DNA of 61,196 nt from an uncultured Croceitalea sp. (lineage in GTDB: Bacteria; Bacteroidota; Bacteroidia; Flavobacteriales; Flavobacteriaceae): assembly GCA_937959125.1 (NCBI GenBank), contig CALGQU010000125.1, positions 1 through 61,196 of the forward strand, read 5' to 3'. How positions within the stretch are numbered: the stretch's first letter is position 1; the number at the start of each line of letters is the position of its first letter. The notes beneath the pieces are model-generated. The model searched no databases and had not been told where the DNA came from. It saw only the letters and a list, made by a program, of their open reading frames with translations. A program made the position numbers and the translations under genes. Below, in pieces: positions 34,686-43,362 of the stretch.

Positions 34686-35969
34686 ATGCGCGAAGACCTT
34701 CTTCATTTCATCTGGAAGACCAATAAACTAACCAATAGTACATTGCTCACCACCTCTGGCGAAACAGTTCATATTATTAACCCCGGACTTCACAACCAAT
34801 TTGCGGGCCCGGATTTTTTTAATGCAAAAGTTGAAATTGATGACCAGTTATGGGCAGGTAACGTAGAGATGCACCTAAAAACATCTGATTGGTATGCGCA
34901 CCATCATGAAACCGACACTAGCTATGATAATGTAATTCTACATGTGGTCTGGGAAGACGATGTTGCCGTGTTTAGATCGGATGGCTCCAAGATTCCCACC
35001 TTGGAATTACGGCATTCCGTGCCAAGTTTACTGATGGATTCTTATAGAAAACTGTTGGAAAACCCACAGAAGGGATTTATAAATTGTGAAAAGGATATTA
35101 CAAGTATTCCCGGTATTGTGGTAGACAGTTGGTTGGAACGATTGTACGTAGAACGTTTGGAACAAAAGGCGAAGGTCATTTACACCTTATTGGAAGAAAG
35201 TAATAATGACTGGGAACAGGTGCTTTTTGCCCTATTATTAAAAAACTTTGGTTCAAAAGTAAATGGTCCGTCCTTTATGAGTTTGGCCAAGGCATTGGAT
35301 TTTTCCGTAGTTCGTAAAGTGCGGCAAGACGTCATGGTCTTTGAAAGTGTTTTATTTGGACTTTGTGGCTTGTTGGATGATACCGAAATTCAGGATACCT
35401 ATTATGAAATCCTAAAGAAAGAATTTAAGTTTCAACAAAACAAGTTTGGGTTGAATCCCAGGGAAGTAAGATCTCCAGAGTTTTTCGGATTACGGCCCAA
35501 CAATTTTCCAACCATCCGTTTGTCCCAATTGGCCAATCTATATGCGCGGGAAGACAATTTGTTTTCAAAAATCATGGAGGTAGATTCCGTAGGCAAAATC
35601 CGCACCTTGTTTGCTGCCGAAGTTAGTCCGTATTGGAAAAGTCATTTTACTTTTGGCAAGGTTTCAAAAGAATCCAGCAAGAAAATAACCAAATCATTTA
35701 TTGATCTGATTATCATCAATACTATAGTTCCGTTAAAATTTGCGTATGCAAAGAAGAGAAATGACAACGGTAATGAACAATTGATTTCCTTACTTATAGC
35801 ACTTAAAGCGGAACAAAATAGTATCGTAAATCAATTTAAGGAGCTAAAGATCCCGGTTGATGACGCTTTCAAGAGCCAAGCGGTTTTACAACTGTACAAC
35901 AAGTACTGCGTTACCAATGGCTGTTTAAAATGCAGTATTGGCACCACACTATTACGGGGAAATCCCTAA
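34686..35969 (+). CDS. DUF2851 family protein
   Basis: A 427-residue protein of the DUF2851 family, which I recognise from the N-terminal pattern (LLHFIWK, later INPGLHNQFAGPDFF and AGNVEMHLKTSDWYAHHHE). The early H/D/E-rich part suggests metal binding or a nuclease-like fold, which is speculation. The C-terminus has a Cys pair region YCVTNGCLKC. It is followed 8 bp later by the PspC-domain gene. Confidence 0.8.
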   Translation: MREDLLHFIWKTNKLTNSTLLTTSGETVHIINPGLHNQFAGPDFFNAKVEIDDQLWAGNVEMHLKTSDWYAHHHETDTSYDNVILHVVWEDDVAVFRSDGSKIPTLELRHSVPSLLMDSYRKLLENPQKGFINCEKDITSIPGIVVDSWLERLYVERLEQKAKVIYTLLEESNNDWEQVLFALLLKNFGSKVNGPSFMSLAKALDFSVVRKVRQDVMVFESVLFGLCGLLDDTEIQDTYYEILKKEFKFQQNKFGLNPREVRSPEFFGLRPNNFPTIRLSQLANLYAREDNLFSKIMEVDSVGKIRTLFAAEVSPYWKSHFTFGKVSKESSKKITKSFIDLIIINTIVPLKFAYAKKRNDNGNEQLISLLIALKAEQNSIVNQFKELKIPVDDAFKSQAVLQLYNKYCVTNGCLKCSIGTTLLRGNP

Positions 35970-35977
35970 TTTTGGGT

Positions 35978-36205
35978 ATGCGCTGGATTTATGATTTGCT
36001 TTACTACTTTCAAAAACGCGGCTTCGAAGTCTGTAGGCGTATTGCGGAACGTTGGGGGATTCGGGCAAGGGTAGTCCGCACCACTTTTATTTATTTGACC
36101 TTTGCTACTTTAGGTTTTGGATTTGCATTGTATCTTTTTATAGCTTTTTGGCTAAAGATCAAGGATTTACTGTATACCAAACGTACCTCCGTATTTGACC
36201 TTTAA
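35978..36205 (+). CDS. PspC-domain small membrane protein
   Basis: A 75-residue protein with a PspC-like core: YFQKRGFEVCRRIAERWG, an Arg-rich turn, then one transmembrane helix (FIYLTFATLGFGFALYLFIAFWL). I start it at the ATG at 35978, after the DUF2851 stop; an open frame from 35930 would overlap. PspC proteins sense or support envelope integrity. It is 2 bp from the K+ channel gene, suggesting one transcript. Confidence 0.8.
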   Translation: MRWIYDLLYYFQKRGFEVCRRIAERWGIRARVVRTTFIYLTFATLGFGFALYLFIAFWLKIKDLLYTKRTSVFDL

Positions 36206-36207
36206 TT

Positions 36208-37212
36208 ATGATTAAACTATTTCGTTCCCGTATAGCTTGGGCACTCACTTTAATGGTTTTGGTGCTTTTGATAGGGGTATTGGGGTATCGATACAATCAT
36301 AATTTCTCTTGGGTAGAAGCCATTTACATGACGATAATAACCGTTACCACGGTAGGTTTTTCCGAAGTACGGCCGTTGGACGCGGATGCCAAGATTTTCA
36401 CGGTATTTTTAATTGTTTCCAGCGTTTTTATTTTTGGTTTTGCCATTTCCGTAATTACCGAATATATTTTAAGTAGAAATTCCCTTCAACTATTAAAGAA
36501 AAAAAGAGTGAAGAACAAGATCAATAGTTTGGACAATCACGTCATTGTTTGCGGCTATGGCAGGAATGGGCAACAAGCAGCCGAAAAGTTAAAGGCATAT
36601 AACAAACCCTTTGTCGTTATTGAAAAAAACAAGGAGGTTATTGAGGTGCATGAAGATGAAGCACTTTTTGTATATGGCGATGTTAATGAGGATGAGGTGC
36701 TTGTAGAAGCGGGTATCGCTAAAGCCCAGTATTTAGTAACGGCCCTGCCCGATGATGCGGTCAATCTTTTTGTGGTCTTGTCTGCCAGACAGCTCAATCA
36801 GGAACTGTTTATAATAAGTAGGGCTTCACAGATTACCTCTATAAAGAAATTGAAATTTGCCGGGGCCGACAAGGTAATTATGCCCGACAAAATAGGTGGT
36901 GACCATATGGCTTCCTTGGTGGTCATGCCGGATTTGATCACCTTTATGGACAAACTTTCCATGGAAGGGGAGCACACCACCAATCTAGAGGAAGTGGAGA
37001 TAAAGGATTTCATCAATCAAATGGAATGCAGTTCCATTAAGGACTTGGATCTTAGAAGGCGCACTGGATGCACTATTATTGGATACATTGCTCCTAATGG
37101 CGAATACATCATTAATCCAGAAGCGGATTTGGAATTGGAACCCAAAGGAAAAGTCATCGTTCTGGGGAGACCGGAGCAAATAGACAAGCTCAATCAAATG
37201 TTCCAACTGTAG
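36208..37212 (+). CDS. potassium channel with TrkA-N (RCK) domain
   Basis: A 334-residue Kch/MthK-type channel. Two transmembrane helices (about 10-27 and 60-86) enclose a pore helix and filter TTVGF at 47-51, where Phe replaces the usual Tyr. The cytosolic part is an RCK/TrkA-N domain with the nucleotide motif GYGRNG near residue 115 and a TrkA-C-like tail. It should conduct K+ under control of nucleotides or Ca2+. Confidence 0.9.
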   Translation: MIKLFRSRIAWALTLMVLVLLIGVLGYRYNHNFSWVEAIYMTIITVTTVGFSEVRPLDADAKIFTVFLIVSSVFIFGFAISVITEYILSRNSLQLLKKKRVKNKINSLDNHVIVCGYGRNGQQAAEKLKAYNKPFVVIEKNKEVIEVHEDEALFVYGDVNEDEVLVEAGIAKAQYLVTALPDDAVNLFVVLSARQLNQELFIISRASQITSIKKLKFAGADKVIMPDKIGGDHMASLVVMPDLITFMDKLSMEGEHTTNLEEVEIKDFINQMECSSIKDLDLRRRTGCTIIGYIAPNGEYIINPEADLELEPKGKVIVLGRPEQIDKLNQMFQL

Positions 37213-37302
37213 CAGCTTAAACGCCAATAAATTTGATTCCGTTGAATTTTTTTAGGATATTGTCAGCTTTACATCAAATTAACAAAACCAAATAAATCAA
37301 TT

Positions 37303-38904
37303 ATGAAGTATAGACTTCTTGCAATTTTCACTGCTTTGTTCCCAGTGCTTACATTCTCCCAGGAAACAGAAGAATTGGGGCTTGATCAGAAAATTGACCA
37401 GGCTTTTCAGCCGGTTTCAAGTTTTTTCGAAAGCGTAATATTCTTTGACATCGCCGGCACACCTTTTGTTTTGATATTGTTGGTTGGAAGTGCTTTGTTC
37501 TTTACGTTATACTTTGGTTTTCCTAATATCAGACATTTTTCTACCGCAATAAATGTGGTTAGGGGTAAATATGACGAGTTAGATCACCATGGTGTAGAAA
37601 AATCCGAAATCAATGTTGTGGATGGGGATCTACCGGATACCATTAAGGATGAAAGCGAAGAAGGGGAAGTTAGTCATTTTCAAGCTTTGGCGACTGCAGT
37701 TTCAGGAACAGTAGGAAATGGAAATATAGCAGGTGTTGCATTGGCCATCGCTTTAGGAGGTCCTGGAGCTACGTTCTGGATGATTGTTTGTGGTTTATTG
37801 GGCATGTCAACAAAATTTGTAGAGTGTACCTTAGGAGTTCAGTATAGGGATATAGGCGAGGATGGAACGGTCTATGGAGGACCCATGTATTACATCAGCA
37901 AAGGCCTAAAATCTAAAGGGTTTAAGACCTTAGGGAAAATTGCGGCCGCCTTGTTTGCCGTGTTTTGTATAGGGGGATCTTTTGGTGGTGGTAATGCGGC
38001 GCAGTCCAATCAAGCCACTATTGTAATCAAGGAATTGTTTGGATGGGAGAGTACCGCCGCAGGGGCAATCGTTGGCCTGGTGCTGGCCATTGTGGTGGGG
38101 GTCATTATCATAGGAGGTATTAAACGTATTGCTTCCGTTACGGAAAAAGTGGTTCCTTTTATGGCACTTACCTATATTTTGTGCTGTCTTTACATCATCT
38201 TTAGCAACTTTTCCCTTATTGATGATGCCATTGGTTTGATCATTACGGAAGCATTTAATCCTACCGCAATAGGGGTAGGAGGAGTCATTGGGGTGCTGTT
38301 GGTCGGTTTTAGGAGAGCGGCATTTTCCAATGAAGCTGGTGCGGGATCAGCTTCCATTGCCCATTCTGCCGTACGGACCAAGTATTCTGCTTCTGAAGGA
38401 TTAGTGGCCTTATTGGAACCTTTTATAGATACCGTAGTTATTTGTACCATGACCGCCCTGGTTATCGTTATCTTTAATTTTGGTGGTTTCTTTGAATATG
38501 GCGGAGATGGTTCTGGAGTTGTTTTTATTGATGGAGAAGCATTTGAGGGTGCTGGTATCACATCAAAAGCATTCGCGGAGTACATTCCTTATTCTAAAAT
38601 ATTCTTGACCATTGCAGTAGTCCTGTTTGCCGTATCTACCATGATATCTTGGTCGTATTATGGATTACAATCTTGGAAGTTTTTGTTTGGACGTGGTAAA
38701 GCCATGGATTTAACGTATAAAATGTTGTTTTGTGTGTTTGTAATCATTGGTGCCGCGGCAAGTATGGATTCCATTTGGGCGTTTTCCGATGCTATGATTT
38801 TTGCCATGGTATTCCCCAATATGATAGGGCTCTATTTCTTGTTCCCAGAAGTCAAGAAGCAATTGAACAGGTATTTGGATGCCATTAAAAAGACCTATTC
38901 TTAA
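37303..38904 (+). CDS. alanine/sodium symporter (AGCS family)
   Basis: A 533-residue transporter with an N-terminal signal-like segment and about eleven transmembrane helices. AGCS family features include ALATAVSGTVGNGNIAGVA, ATKFVE-like STKFVECTLG, GPMYYI and the FSNEAGAGSASIAHSA motif. It couples Na+ (or H+) entry to uptake of small neutral amino acids. An acidic loop between helices 1 and 2 (about residues 90-125) is longer than in many homologs. Confidence 0.9.
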   Translation: MKYRLLAIFTALFPVLTFSQETEELGLDQKIDQAFQPVSSFFESVIFFDIAGTPFVLILLVGSALFFTLYFGFPNIRHFSTAINVVRGKYDELDHHGVEKSEINVVDGDLPDTIKDESEEGEVSHFQALATAVSGTVGNGNIAGVALAIALGGPGATFWMIVCGLLGMSTKFVECTLGVQYRDIGEDGTVYGGPMYYISKGLKSKGFKTLGKIAAALFAVFCIGGSFGGGNAAQSNQATIVIKELFGWESTAAGAIVGLVLAIVVGVIIIGGIKRIASVTEKVVPFMALTYILCCLYIIFSNFSLIDDAIGLIITEAFNPTAIGVGGVIGVLLVGFRRAAFSNEAGAGSASIAHSAVRTKYSASEGLVALLEPFIDTVVICTMTALVIVIFNFGGFFEYGGDGSGVVFIDGEAFEGAGITSKAFAEYIPYSKIFLTIAVVLFAVSTMISWSYYGLQSWKFLFGRGKAMDLTYKMLFCVFVIIGAAASMDSIWAFSDAMIFAMVFPNMIGLYFLFPEVKKQLNRYLDAIKKTYS

Positions 38905-38916
38905 AAAGAGTATCCT

Positions 38917-39783
38917 TTGAAAAATTTAAAATCCCACTTTAAGTTCAATAAACAGGAACGGAGTGGGATTTTCTTTTTGTTACTGCTCATCATAGGGTTT
39001 CAGTGCCTGTATTTTTATTTTAGGAACCACTCTTTGGCTGTTGGGAACAAAAGTTTGGTCATCAATGAGACAGAAGGAGAGCGGGTAGATAGTCTGCTTG
39101 CAAGAGCTAAACAAAAAGACACCCTAAAGACCTATCCCTTCAACCCAAATTTTATTTCGGATTATAAAGGATACACCTTAGGAATGTCCCCGGAAGAGAT
39201 TGACCGATTGCATGCTTTTAGGGCAGCAGGGAAATTTTTAAGCTCTGCAAGGGAGTTTCAGGAAATCACGAAAGTTTCAGACAGTTTGTTACATGCCATA
39301 CAGGATAACTTTAAGTTCCCCAAATGGCAACGAGAGAACCAGAAGAGAAGTACGCCATCTTATGCTGAAAGAAAGATAGCGGTGCCGCGGAAGGATTTGA
39401 ATAGGGCAACTGCCATGCAACTTAGGGTGGTTAGCGGTATTGGGGAAAAGCTCTCCGCAAGAATCATCAAGTTTAGAGATCGATTAGGCGGTTTTATGGA
39501 TAGTTCCCAGTTGTATGATGTATATGGATTGGAGAAGGAAGTTGCGGAAAAGGCCATCGAACTTTTTGAAGTGAAGAATCCACCGGCAATACAAAAGATA
39601 AATATCAATAATGCAACTGCAAGTGAGCTGTCCAAATTGATTTATATTCCATACCAACTGGCAGAAAATATTGTGGCTTACAGAAACAAGAACGATGCCT
39701 TCCATTCTTTTGAAGAACTGTCTAAAGTGGATGGTTTCCCCACACCTAAACTCCATAGAATAGCCCTATATTTGTCACTATAA
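38917..39783 (+). CDS. ComEA-like helix-hairpin-helix membrane protein
   Basis: A 288-residue protein starting at a TTG codon (MKNLKSHFKF) 12 bp after the symporter stop. One transmembrane helix lies at about 18-36. The remainder contains several helix-hairpin-helix units (DLNRATAMQLRVVSGIG, NINNATASELSKLIYI) like ComEA, which binds DNA non-specifically at the envelope. Whether it takes part in DNA uptake here is unknown. Confidence 0.82.
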   Translation: MKNLKSHFKFNKQERSGIFFLLLLIIGFQCLYFYFRNHSLAVGNKSLVINETEGERVDSLLARAKQKDTLKTYPFNPNFISDYKGYTLGMSPEEIDRLHAFRAAGKFLSSAREFQEITKVSDSLLHAIQDNFKFPKWQRENQKRSTPSYAERKIAVPRKDLNRATAMQLRVVSGIGEKLSARIIKFRDRLGGFMDSSQLYDVYGLEKEVAEKAIELFEVKNPPAIQKININNATASELSKLIYIPYQLAENIVAYRNKNDAFHSFEELSKVDGFPTPKLHRIALYLSL

Positions 39784-39793
39784 AATTGTCCAT

Positions 39794-40963
39794 ATGAACA
39801 GCATGTACTTCACTGAAGAACATCAATTATTTAGGGAAAGCCTAAAAGAATTTTTACAAAAAGAAGTAGCCCCCAATGTGAATGCTTGGGAAGAAAGCGG
39901 AAAGCTGCCCAAGGATATATGGAAAAAGTTTGGGGAGATGGGATATTTTGGGCTGGCCACCCCAGAGGAGTATGATGGTTTAGGGTTGGACATCTTTTAC
40001 ACGGTCATCTTTTTAGAAGAATTACAAAAAGTAAATTCCGGAGGTTTTGCTGCGGCTATGTGGGCACATGAGTATTTGGCCATGACCCACCTTAATAAAA
40101 ATGCGAATGCCCAACAAAAAGAAGCCTATTTAAAGCCAAGTGTCCTGGGAGAAAAAATTGGCTGTTTGGGGGTATCTGAACCCTTTGGCGGGAGCGACGT
40201 GGCAGGGATGCGGACAACAGCCCTTAAGCAAGGCGATTACTATTTGGTAAATGGTTCCAAGACGTTTATTACCAATGGTGTCTATGGTGACTATATCATA
40301 TTGGCCGCAAAGACAGACCCATCGGCAGGGAATAAAGGAATCAGTCTTTTTATCGTGGATAGGGACGCTCCCGGCGTATCGGCCAATAAGTTGGACAAAC
40401 TGGGTTGGCGGGCATCAGATACTGCAGAGCTCGCTTTTGATAATGTAAAAGTCCCTATCACTAATCGAATGGGAGAAGAAGGGAGTGGGTTTACCTTTAT
40501 TATGGAAGCCTTTGCTTTGGAAAGATTGGTCATGGGCATCAATGCCCATGCACGGGCGGATTATGCATTGGATTATGCAAGGCAATACATGTCCGAAAGA
40601 CATGCATTTGGACAATCCATAGACCAATTCCAAGCCTTACGCCATCGTTTTGTTGACCTGCAAGCAGAAATGGAAGTATGCAGACATTACAACTACGGGG
40701 TTGCCGCCAAGTTGGACAAGGGGGAATATGCGGTTAAAGAAGCGACCATCTCCAAATTGAAATCCACTAAAATGGCAGATGACGTCATATACAACTGCTT
40801 ACAGTTCTTAGGGGGATATGGTTATATGGAAGATTACCCAATGGCCCGTTTGTTGCGGGATAGTAGGTTGGGGCCCATTGGCGGAGGGACCTCAGAAATA
40901 TTAAGGGAAATCATTGCAAAAATTGTAATAGATAAGAAAGAGTATAAGGCCCCTCGATCCTGA
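39794..40963 (+). CDS. acyl-CoA dehydrogenase
   Basis: A 389-residue FAD flavoenzyme of beta-oxidation or branched-chain catabolism. Motifs are LGVSEPFGGSDVAGM (FAD/substrate), TFITNG and FGQSIDQFQALRH. The usual catalytic Glu position near the C-terminus reads GGGTSE, with Gly in place of Glu. Instead Glu243 in ALERLV matches the helix-G position used by isovaleryl-CoA and long-chain dehydrogenases, so those subfamilies are favoured. A start at 39803 is possible. Confidence 0.9.
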   Translation: MNSMYFTEEHQLFRESLKEFLQKEVAPNVNAWEESGKLPKDIWKKFGEMGYFGLATPEEYDGLGLDIFYTVIFLEELQKVNSGGFAAAMWAHEYLAMTHLNKNANAQQKEAYLKPSVLGEKIGCLGVSEPFGGSDVAGMRTTALKQGDYYLVNGSKTFITNGVYGDYIILAAKTDPSAGNKGISLFIVDRDAPGVSANKLDKLGWRASDTAELAFDNVKVPITNRMGEEGSGFTFIMEAFALERLVMGINAHARADYALDYARQYMSERHAFGQSIDQFQALRHRFVDLQAEMEVCRHYNYGVAAKLDKGEYAVKEATISKLKSTKMADDVIYNCLQFLGGYGYMEDYPMARLLRDSRLGPIGGGTSEILREIIAKIVIDKKEYKAPRS

Positions 40964-41031
40964 TTTTTGTATTTGTGCAAATTTTTTTTTCGTCATCTAA
41001 AATGGAATCGAGAAATAAATTAAAAACTAGG

Positions 41032-41061
41032 TTTGCAGAATCAAATTCATTTGTATATTTG
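41032..41061 (+). promoter_or_regulatory. rpsU promoter (Bacteroidota type)
   Basis: TTTG at 41032-41035, an 18-bp spacer, then TATATTTG at 41054-41061. Both elements match the TTG/TAnnTTTG consensus well. The S21 ATG is about 50 bp downstream. Confidence 0.75.
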
Positions 41062-41112
41062 CAGCCCTTTAAATAAGTAAAGGAATAATCTAAAGAGAGG
41101 AGGTTGTAGCCA

Positions 41113-41307
41113 ATGTTAATTATACCAGTAAAAGAAGGAGAAAACATCGATAGGGCTTTAAAGCGTTTCAAGAGGAAATTTGATAAAACAGGGACTATGC
41201 GTCAATTGCGCAAGCGCCAACAGTTTACAAAACCATCTGTAAAACGTAGAGCAGAAATCCAAAAGGCGGAATACATCCAAGGCCTAAGAGATCAAGAGGA
41301 AATTTAA
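41113..41307 (+). CDS. rpsU: 30S ribosomal protein S21
   Basis: A 64-residue basic protein with the S21 pattern (IPVKEGENIDRALKRFKRK, then RQLRKRQQF and KRRAEIQKA). It sits near the anti-Shine-Dalgarno region of the 30S platform. GAGAGGAGG, about 9 bp before the ATG, is an unusually strong Shine-Dalgarno-like sequence for a flavobacterium and may matter for translation control. It is transcribed from its own promoter and terminated before xerC. Confidence 0.96.
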   Translation: MLIIPVKEGENIDRALKRFKRKFDKTGTMRQLRKRQQFTKPSVKRRAEIQKAEYIQGLRDQEEI

Positions 41308-41335
41308 AGTCCAACGATTTCAAGATATATCACTT

Positions 41336-41367
41336 CCCGTTCATATTCCAATGGACGGGTTTTTTTA
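41336..41367 (+). terminator. rpsU terminator
   Basis: CCCGTTC (41336-41342) pairs with GGACGGG (41353-41359; one G-U pair), followed by seven T residues. It ends rpsU transcription about 65 bp before xerC. Confidence 0.85.
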
Positions 41368-41429
41368 TGCTTGCCTATTTCATAAGTTGAAAAAACACAT
41401 TTGCCTTCCAAAAAATGTACCTTTGGTAG

Positions 41430-42320
41430 ATGTCCGTTACCGCATTTGTATCCTATCTATCCCTAGAAAAGAATTACTCCCCCCATACCGTAAACGCGTA
41501 TCAAAAGGATTTGGAGGCCTTTACGCAATATGTAGAAGATACTTTTGAAGAGAAGAACATAGACGGTATAAATTATCACATGATTAGAAGTTGGATCGTT
41601 GCAATGGTGGCATCCCAACTAGGTAACCGGACCATAAACCGAAAAATAGCTTCCTTAAAAGCGTATTACAAGTTTTTGCAGAAGATTGGTGAAATCACCA
41701 TAAATCCCTTGGCAAAACACAAGGCCCTCAAAGTTAAAAAGAACCTTGAAGTCCCTTTTTCTGAAGGAGAAATGAAGAATCTTCTGGAACAACTTTCGTT
41801 TGCCAGTGATTTTGAAGGGAACAGGAATAGGTTGATCATAGAACTCTTATACGCGACAGGGATAAGACGGGCAGAACTCATTACCCTTAAGCTTTCGGAT
41901 ATTGATTATTATGGAAATACCATTAAAGTATTGGGTAAACGAAATAAAGAGCGGGTAATCCCCTTATTACCTTCATTAATGGAGCAATTGCAGCTATATT
42001 TGGGGTATAGGCAGAAATTGGATATCATAGTTGATGGGACTTTTCTTTTTCTAACACAAAGTGGATACAAAATATACGAAACCCTTGTTTATAGGGTTAT
42101 TAATAAGTATCTTAGTGAGGTGTCCGTTAAAGTAAAAAAAAGCCCCCATATGCTAAGACACACCTTTGCAACGCATTTGCTGAACATGGGAGCAGATTTA
42201 AATGCGGTAAAAGAGTTATTGGGCCACTCTAGTTTAGCATCTACACAAGTATATACCCACAATAGTATTGCTGAACTTAAGAAAGCGCACTTAAAGGCCC
42301 ATCCTAGGAACAAAGATTAA
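41430..42320 (+). CDS. xerC: tyrosine recombinase XerC
   Basis: A 296-residue tyrosine recombinase for resolving chromosome dimers at dif. The full catalytic set is visible: R146, K170, H240, R243, H266 and nucleophile Y275. The N-terminal SAM-like core-binding domain is complete. Length and the lack of accessory domains mark a housekeeping Xer protein rather than an integrase. TACCTTTG at 41418-41425 ends four bases before the ATG, suggesting a leaderless transcript, though no TTG element is well placed. Confidence 0.93.
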   Translation: MSVTAFVSYLSLEKNYSPHTVNAYQKDLEAFTQYVEDTFEEKNIDGINYHMIRSWIVAMVASQLGNRTINRKIASLKAYYKFLQKIGEITINPLAKHKALKVKKNLEVPFSEGEMKNLLEQLSFASDFEGNRNRLIIELLYATGIRRAELITLKLSDIDYYGNTIKVLGKRNKERVIPLLPSLMEQLQLYLGYRQKLDIIVDGTFLFLTQSGYKIYETLVYRVINKYLSEVSVKVKKSPHMLRHTFATHLLNMGADLNAVKELLGHSSLASTQVYTHNSIAELKKAHLKAHPRNKD

Positions 42321-42371
42321 TCTTTGTCATTGTTTAACCTATCCGCTCGTTGCGGATCTAAAAGCTATCAT

Positions 42372-42674
42372 ATGAAGGTAAACACCCAATCTGTTAATTT
42401 TGTTGCTGATACCAAGCTTATCAATTTCATCCAAGAGAGAATGGACAAGCTGGAGACATTTTATGATAAGGTCATCAGTTCTGATGTGTATTTGAAGGTA
42501 GAGAACACCAGTTCAAAAGAGAATAAAATTGTGGAGATTAAGGTGCATATCCCAAGGGATCAATTCATTGTAAAAAAACAGTGCAAGTCTTTTGAAGAAG
42601 CAGTGGATTCTGCATGCAGTTCTTTGGAGCGTCAGCTTGTAAAAAAGAAGGAAAAAATGAGGGCGCATGCCTGA
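42372..42674 (+). CDS. hpf: ribosome hibernation-promoting factor family protein
   Basis: A 100-residue short HPF/RaiA-like protein (KVNTQSVNFVADTKLINFIQ, then KVHIPRDQFIVKKQ and SFEEAVDSACSSLERQL). It binds idle 30S subunits. The ATG at 42372 is the family start; the frame is open back to 42324. It follows xerC by 51 bp. With rsfS it is the second ribosome-silencing gene in the window. Confidence 0.88.
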   Translation: MKVNTQSVNFVADTKLINFIQERMDKLETFYDKVISSDVYLKVENTSSKENKIVEIKVHIPRDQFIVKKQCKSFEEAVDSACSSLERQLVKKKEKMRAHA

Positions 42675-42694
42675 TGAAAATTTTTCAGAATTTG

Positions 42695-42725
42695 TTTTGA
42701 TTAAAAAAATAAATATATACATTTG
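42695..42725 (+). promoter_or_regulatory. tRNA-tuf operon promoter
   Basis: TTTTG at 42695-42699, 18 bp, then TACATTTG at 42718-42725. It matches the Bacteroidota consensus. The expected start site near 42731 lies inside the left arm of the adjacent terminator hairpin. Confidence 0.75.
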
Positions 42726-42726
42726 C

Positions 42727-42754
42727 AGTCCGTTAGAAATAGCGGGCTTTTTTT
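42727..42754 (+). terminator. terminator overlapping the tRNA operon start site
   Basis: AGTCCGTTA and TAGCGGGCT form nine pairs (two G-U) around a GAAA loop, followed by seven T residues. It should end hpf transcription. A transcript started at the tRNA promoter would lack most of the left arm and so escape termination. Confidence 0.75.
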
Positions 42755-42775
42755 GTGTCAAAATGGCACTAAAAA

Positions 42776-42849
42776 GCCGATGTAGCTCAGCTGGCTAGAG
42801 CAGCTGATTTGTAATCAGCAGGTCGTGGGTTCGAGTCCCTCCATCGGCT
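42776..42849 (+). tRNA. tRNA-Thr (anticodon TGT)
   Basis: A 74-nt cloverleaf with acceptor GCCGATG/CATCGGC, anticodon stem GCTGA/TCAGC with loop TTTGTAA, T-arm GTGGG/TCCCT-type with GTTCGAG, and discriminator T. CCA is not encoded. First gene of the tRNA cluster. Its 3' end is copied twice downstream. Confidence 0.95.
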
Positions 42850-42890
42850 CAAAAAGGGAAAGATTTAAGGTTTTTCCGATTAGTGAAAAG

Positions 42891-42960
42891 AGTTGAAATG
42901 GTGAAGGGCGAGAAGTTTATCCCGAGCATAGTCGAGGGAAGTCCCTCCATCGGCTCAAAA
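42891..42960 (+). repeat. tRNA-tail repeat unit 1 (after tRNA-Thr-TGT)
   Basis: The unit begins with AGTTGAAATGGTGAAGG and contains the palindrome TTTATCCCGAGC...GTCGAGGGA (42916-42939). It ends with a 21-nt exact copy (42940-42960) of the tRNA-Thr 3' end, from the T-loop through the acceptor and four bases beyond (42834-42854). The copied flank shows DNA-level duplication rather than insertion of mature tRNA. Confidence 0.85.
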
Positions 42961-42996
42961 CAATGGAAAACAGGGGCTTTTCCAGCAAAGTTCTAG

Positions 42997-43061
42997 AGTT
43001 GAAATCGTGAAGGACAAGAAGTTTATCCCAAGCGTGTCGAGGGAAGTCCCTCCATCGGCTC
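42997..43061 (+). repeat. tRNA-tail repeat unit 2
   Basis: A 65-nt near copy of unit 1: AGTTGAAATCGTGAAGG, palindrome 43022-43044 and the same tRNA-Thr tail at 43045-43061 (17 nt exact). The two units are spaced about 105 bp apart. The sequence between them is less alike. Confidence 0.85.
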
Positions 43062-43083
43062 TGAAGTACTGAAATTAAAGAAA

Positions 43084-43164
<81 letters not shown>

Positions 43165-43165
<1 letters not shown>

Positions 43166-43187
43166 CACAATTTTAGGAAAATTGTGT
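43165..43187 (+). repeat. perfect hairpin abutting tRNA-Tyr
   Basis: ACACAATTTT and AAAATTGTGT pair fully around AGG. There is no T-run after it, so it is more likely a processing or stability element than a terminator. Confidence 0.7.
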
Positions 43188-43255
43188 AAAACATCGAAAA
43201 ACTGTCAATTAAGATGGTCTTGATGTTGAAAATTGAAATATTGGAATTAAAAATT

Positions 43256-43328
43256 GCGGGAGTAGCTCAGTTGGTAGAGCGTCAGCCTTCCAAGCTGAAT
43301 GTCGCCGGTTCGAACCCGGTCTCCCGCT
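43256..43328 (+). tRNA. tRNA-Gly (anticodon TCC)
   Basis: A 73-nt cloverleaf, acceptor GCGGGAG/CTCCCGC, anticodon stem TCAGC/GCTGA with loop CTTCCAA, T-arm CCGGTTCGAACCCGG, discriminator T. A tail copy follows about 75 bp downstream. Confidence 0.95.
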
Positions 43329-43362
43329 CTAAAGATGAGCTGGCCTATATGCCGGAGAGAAG

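Noticed and set aside
36208-37212. Adjacent PspC and K+ channel genes as a defence-like membrane system
   Set aside because: Both are common housekeeping or stress families and no nuclease, sensor or defence signature accompanies them.
41351-41548. 65-residue plus-strand ORF overlapping the rpsU terminator and xerC start
   Set aside because: Overlaps a clear terminator and the N-terminus of xerC in another frame; no homology seen.
41430-42320. XerC-like recombinase as a mobile-element integrase driving the nearby tRNA-tail repeats
   Set aside because: The length, domain content and position between rpsU and hpf fit the housekeeping XerC. Proximity alone is not evidence, although a role of Xer proteins in trans cannot be excluded.
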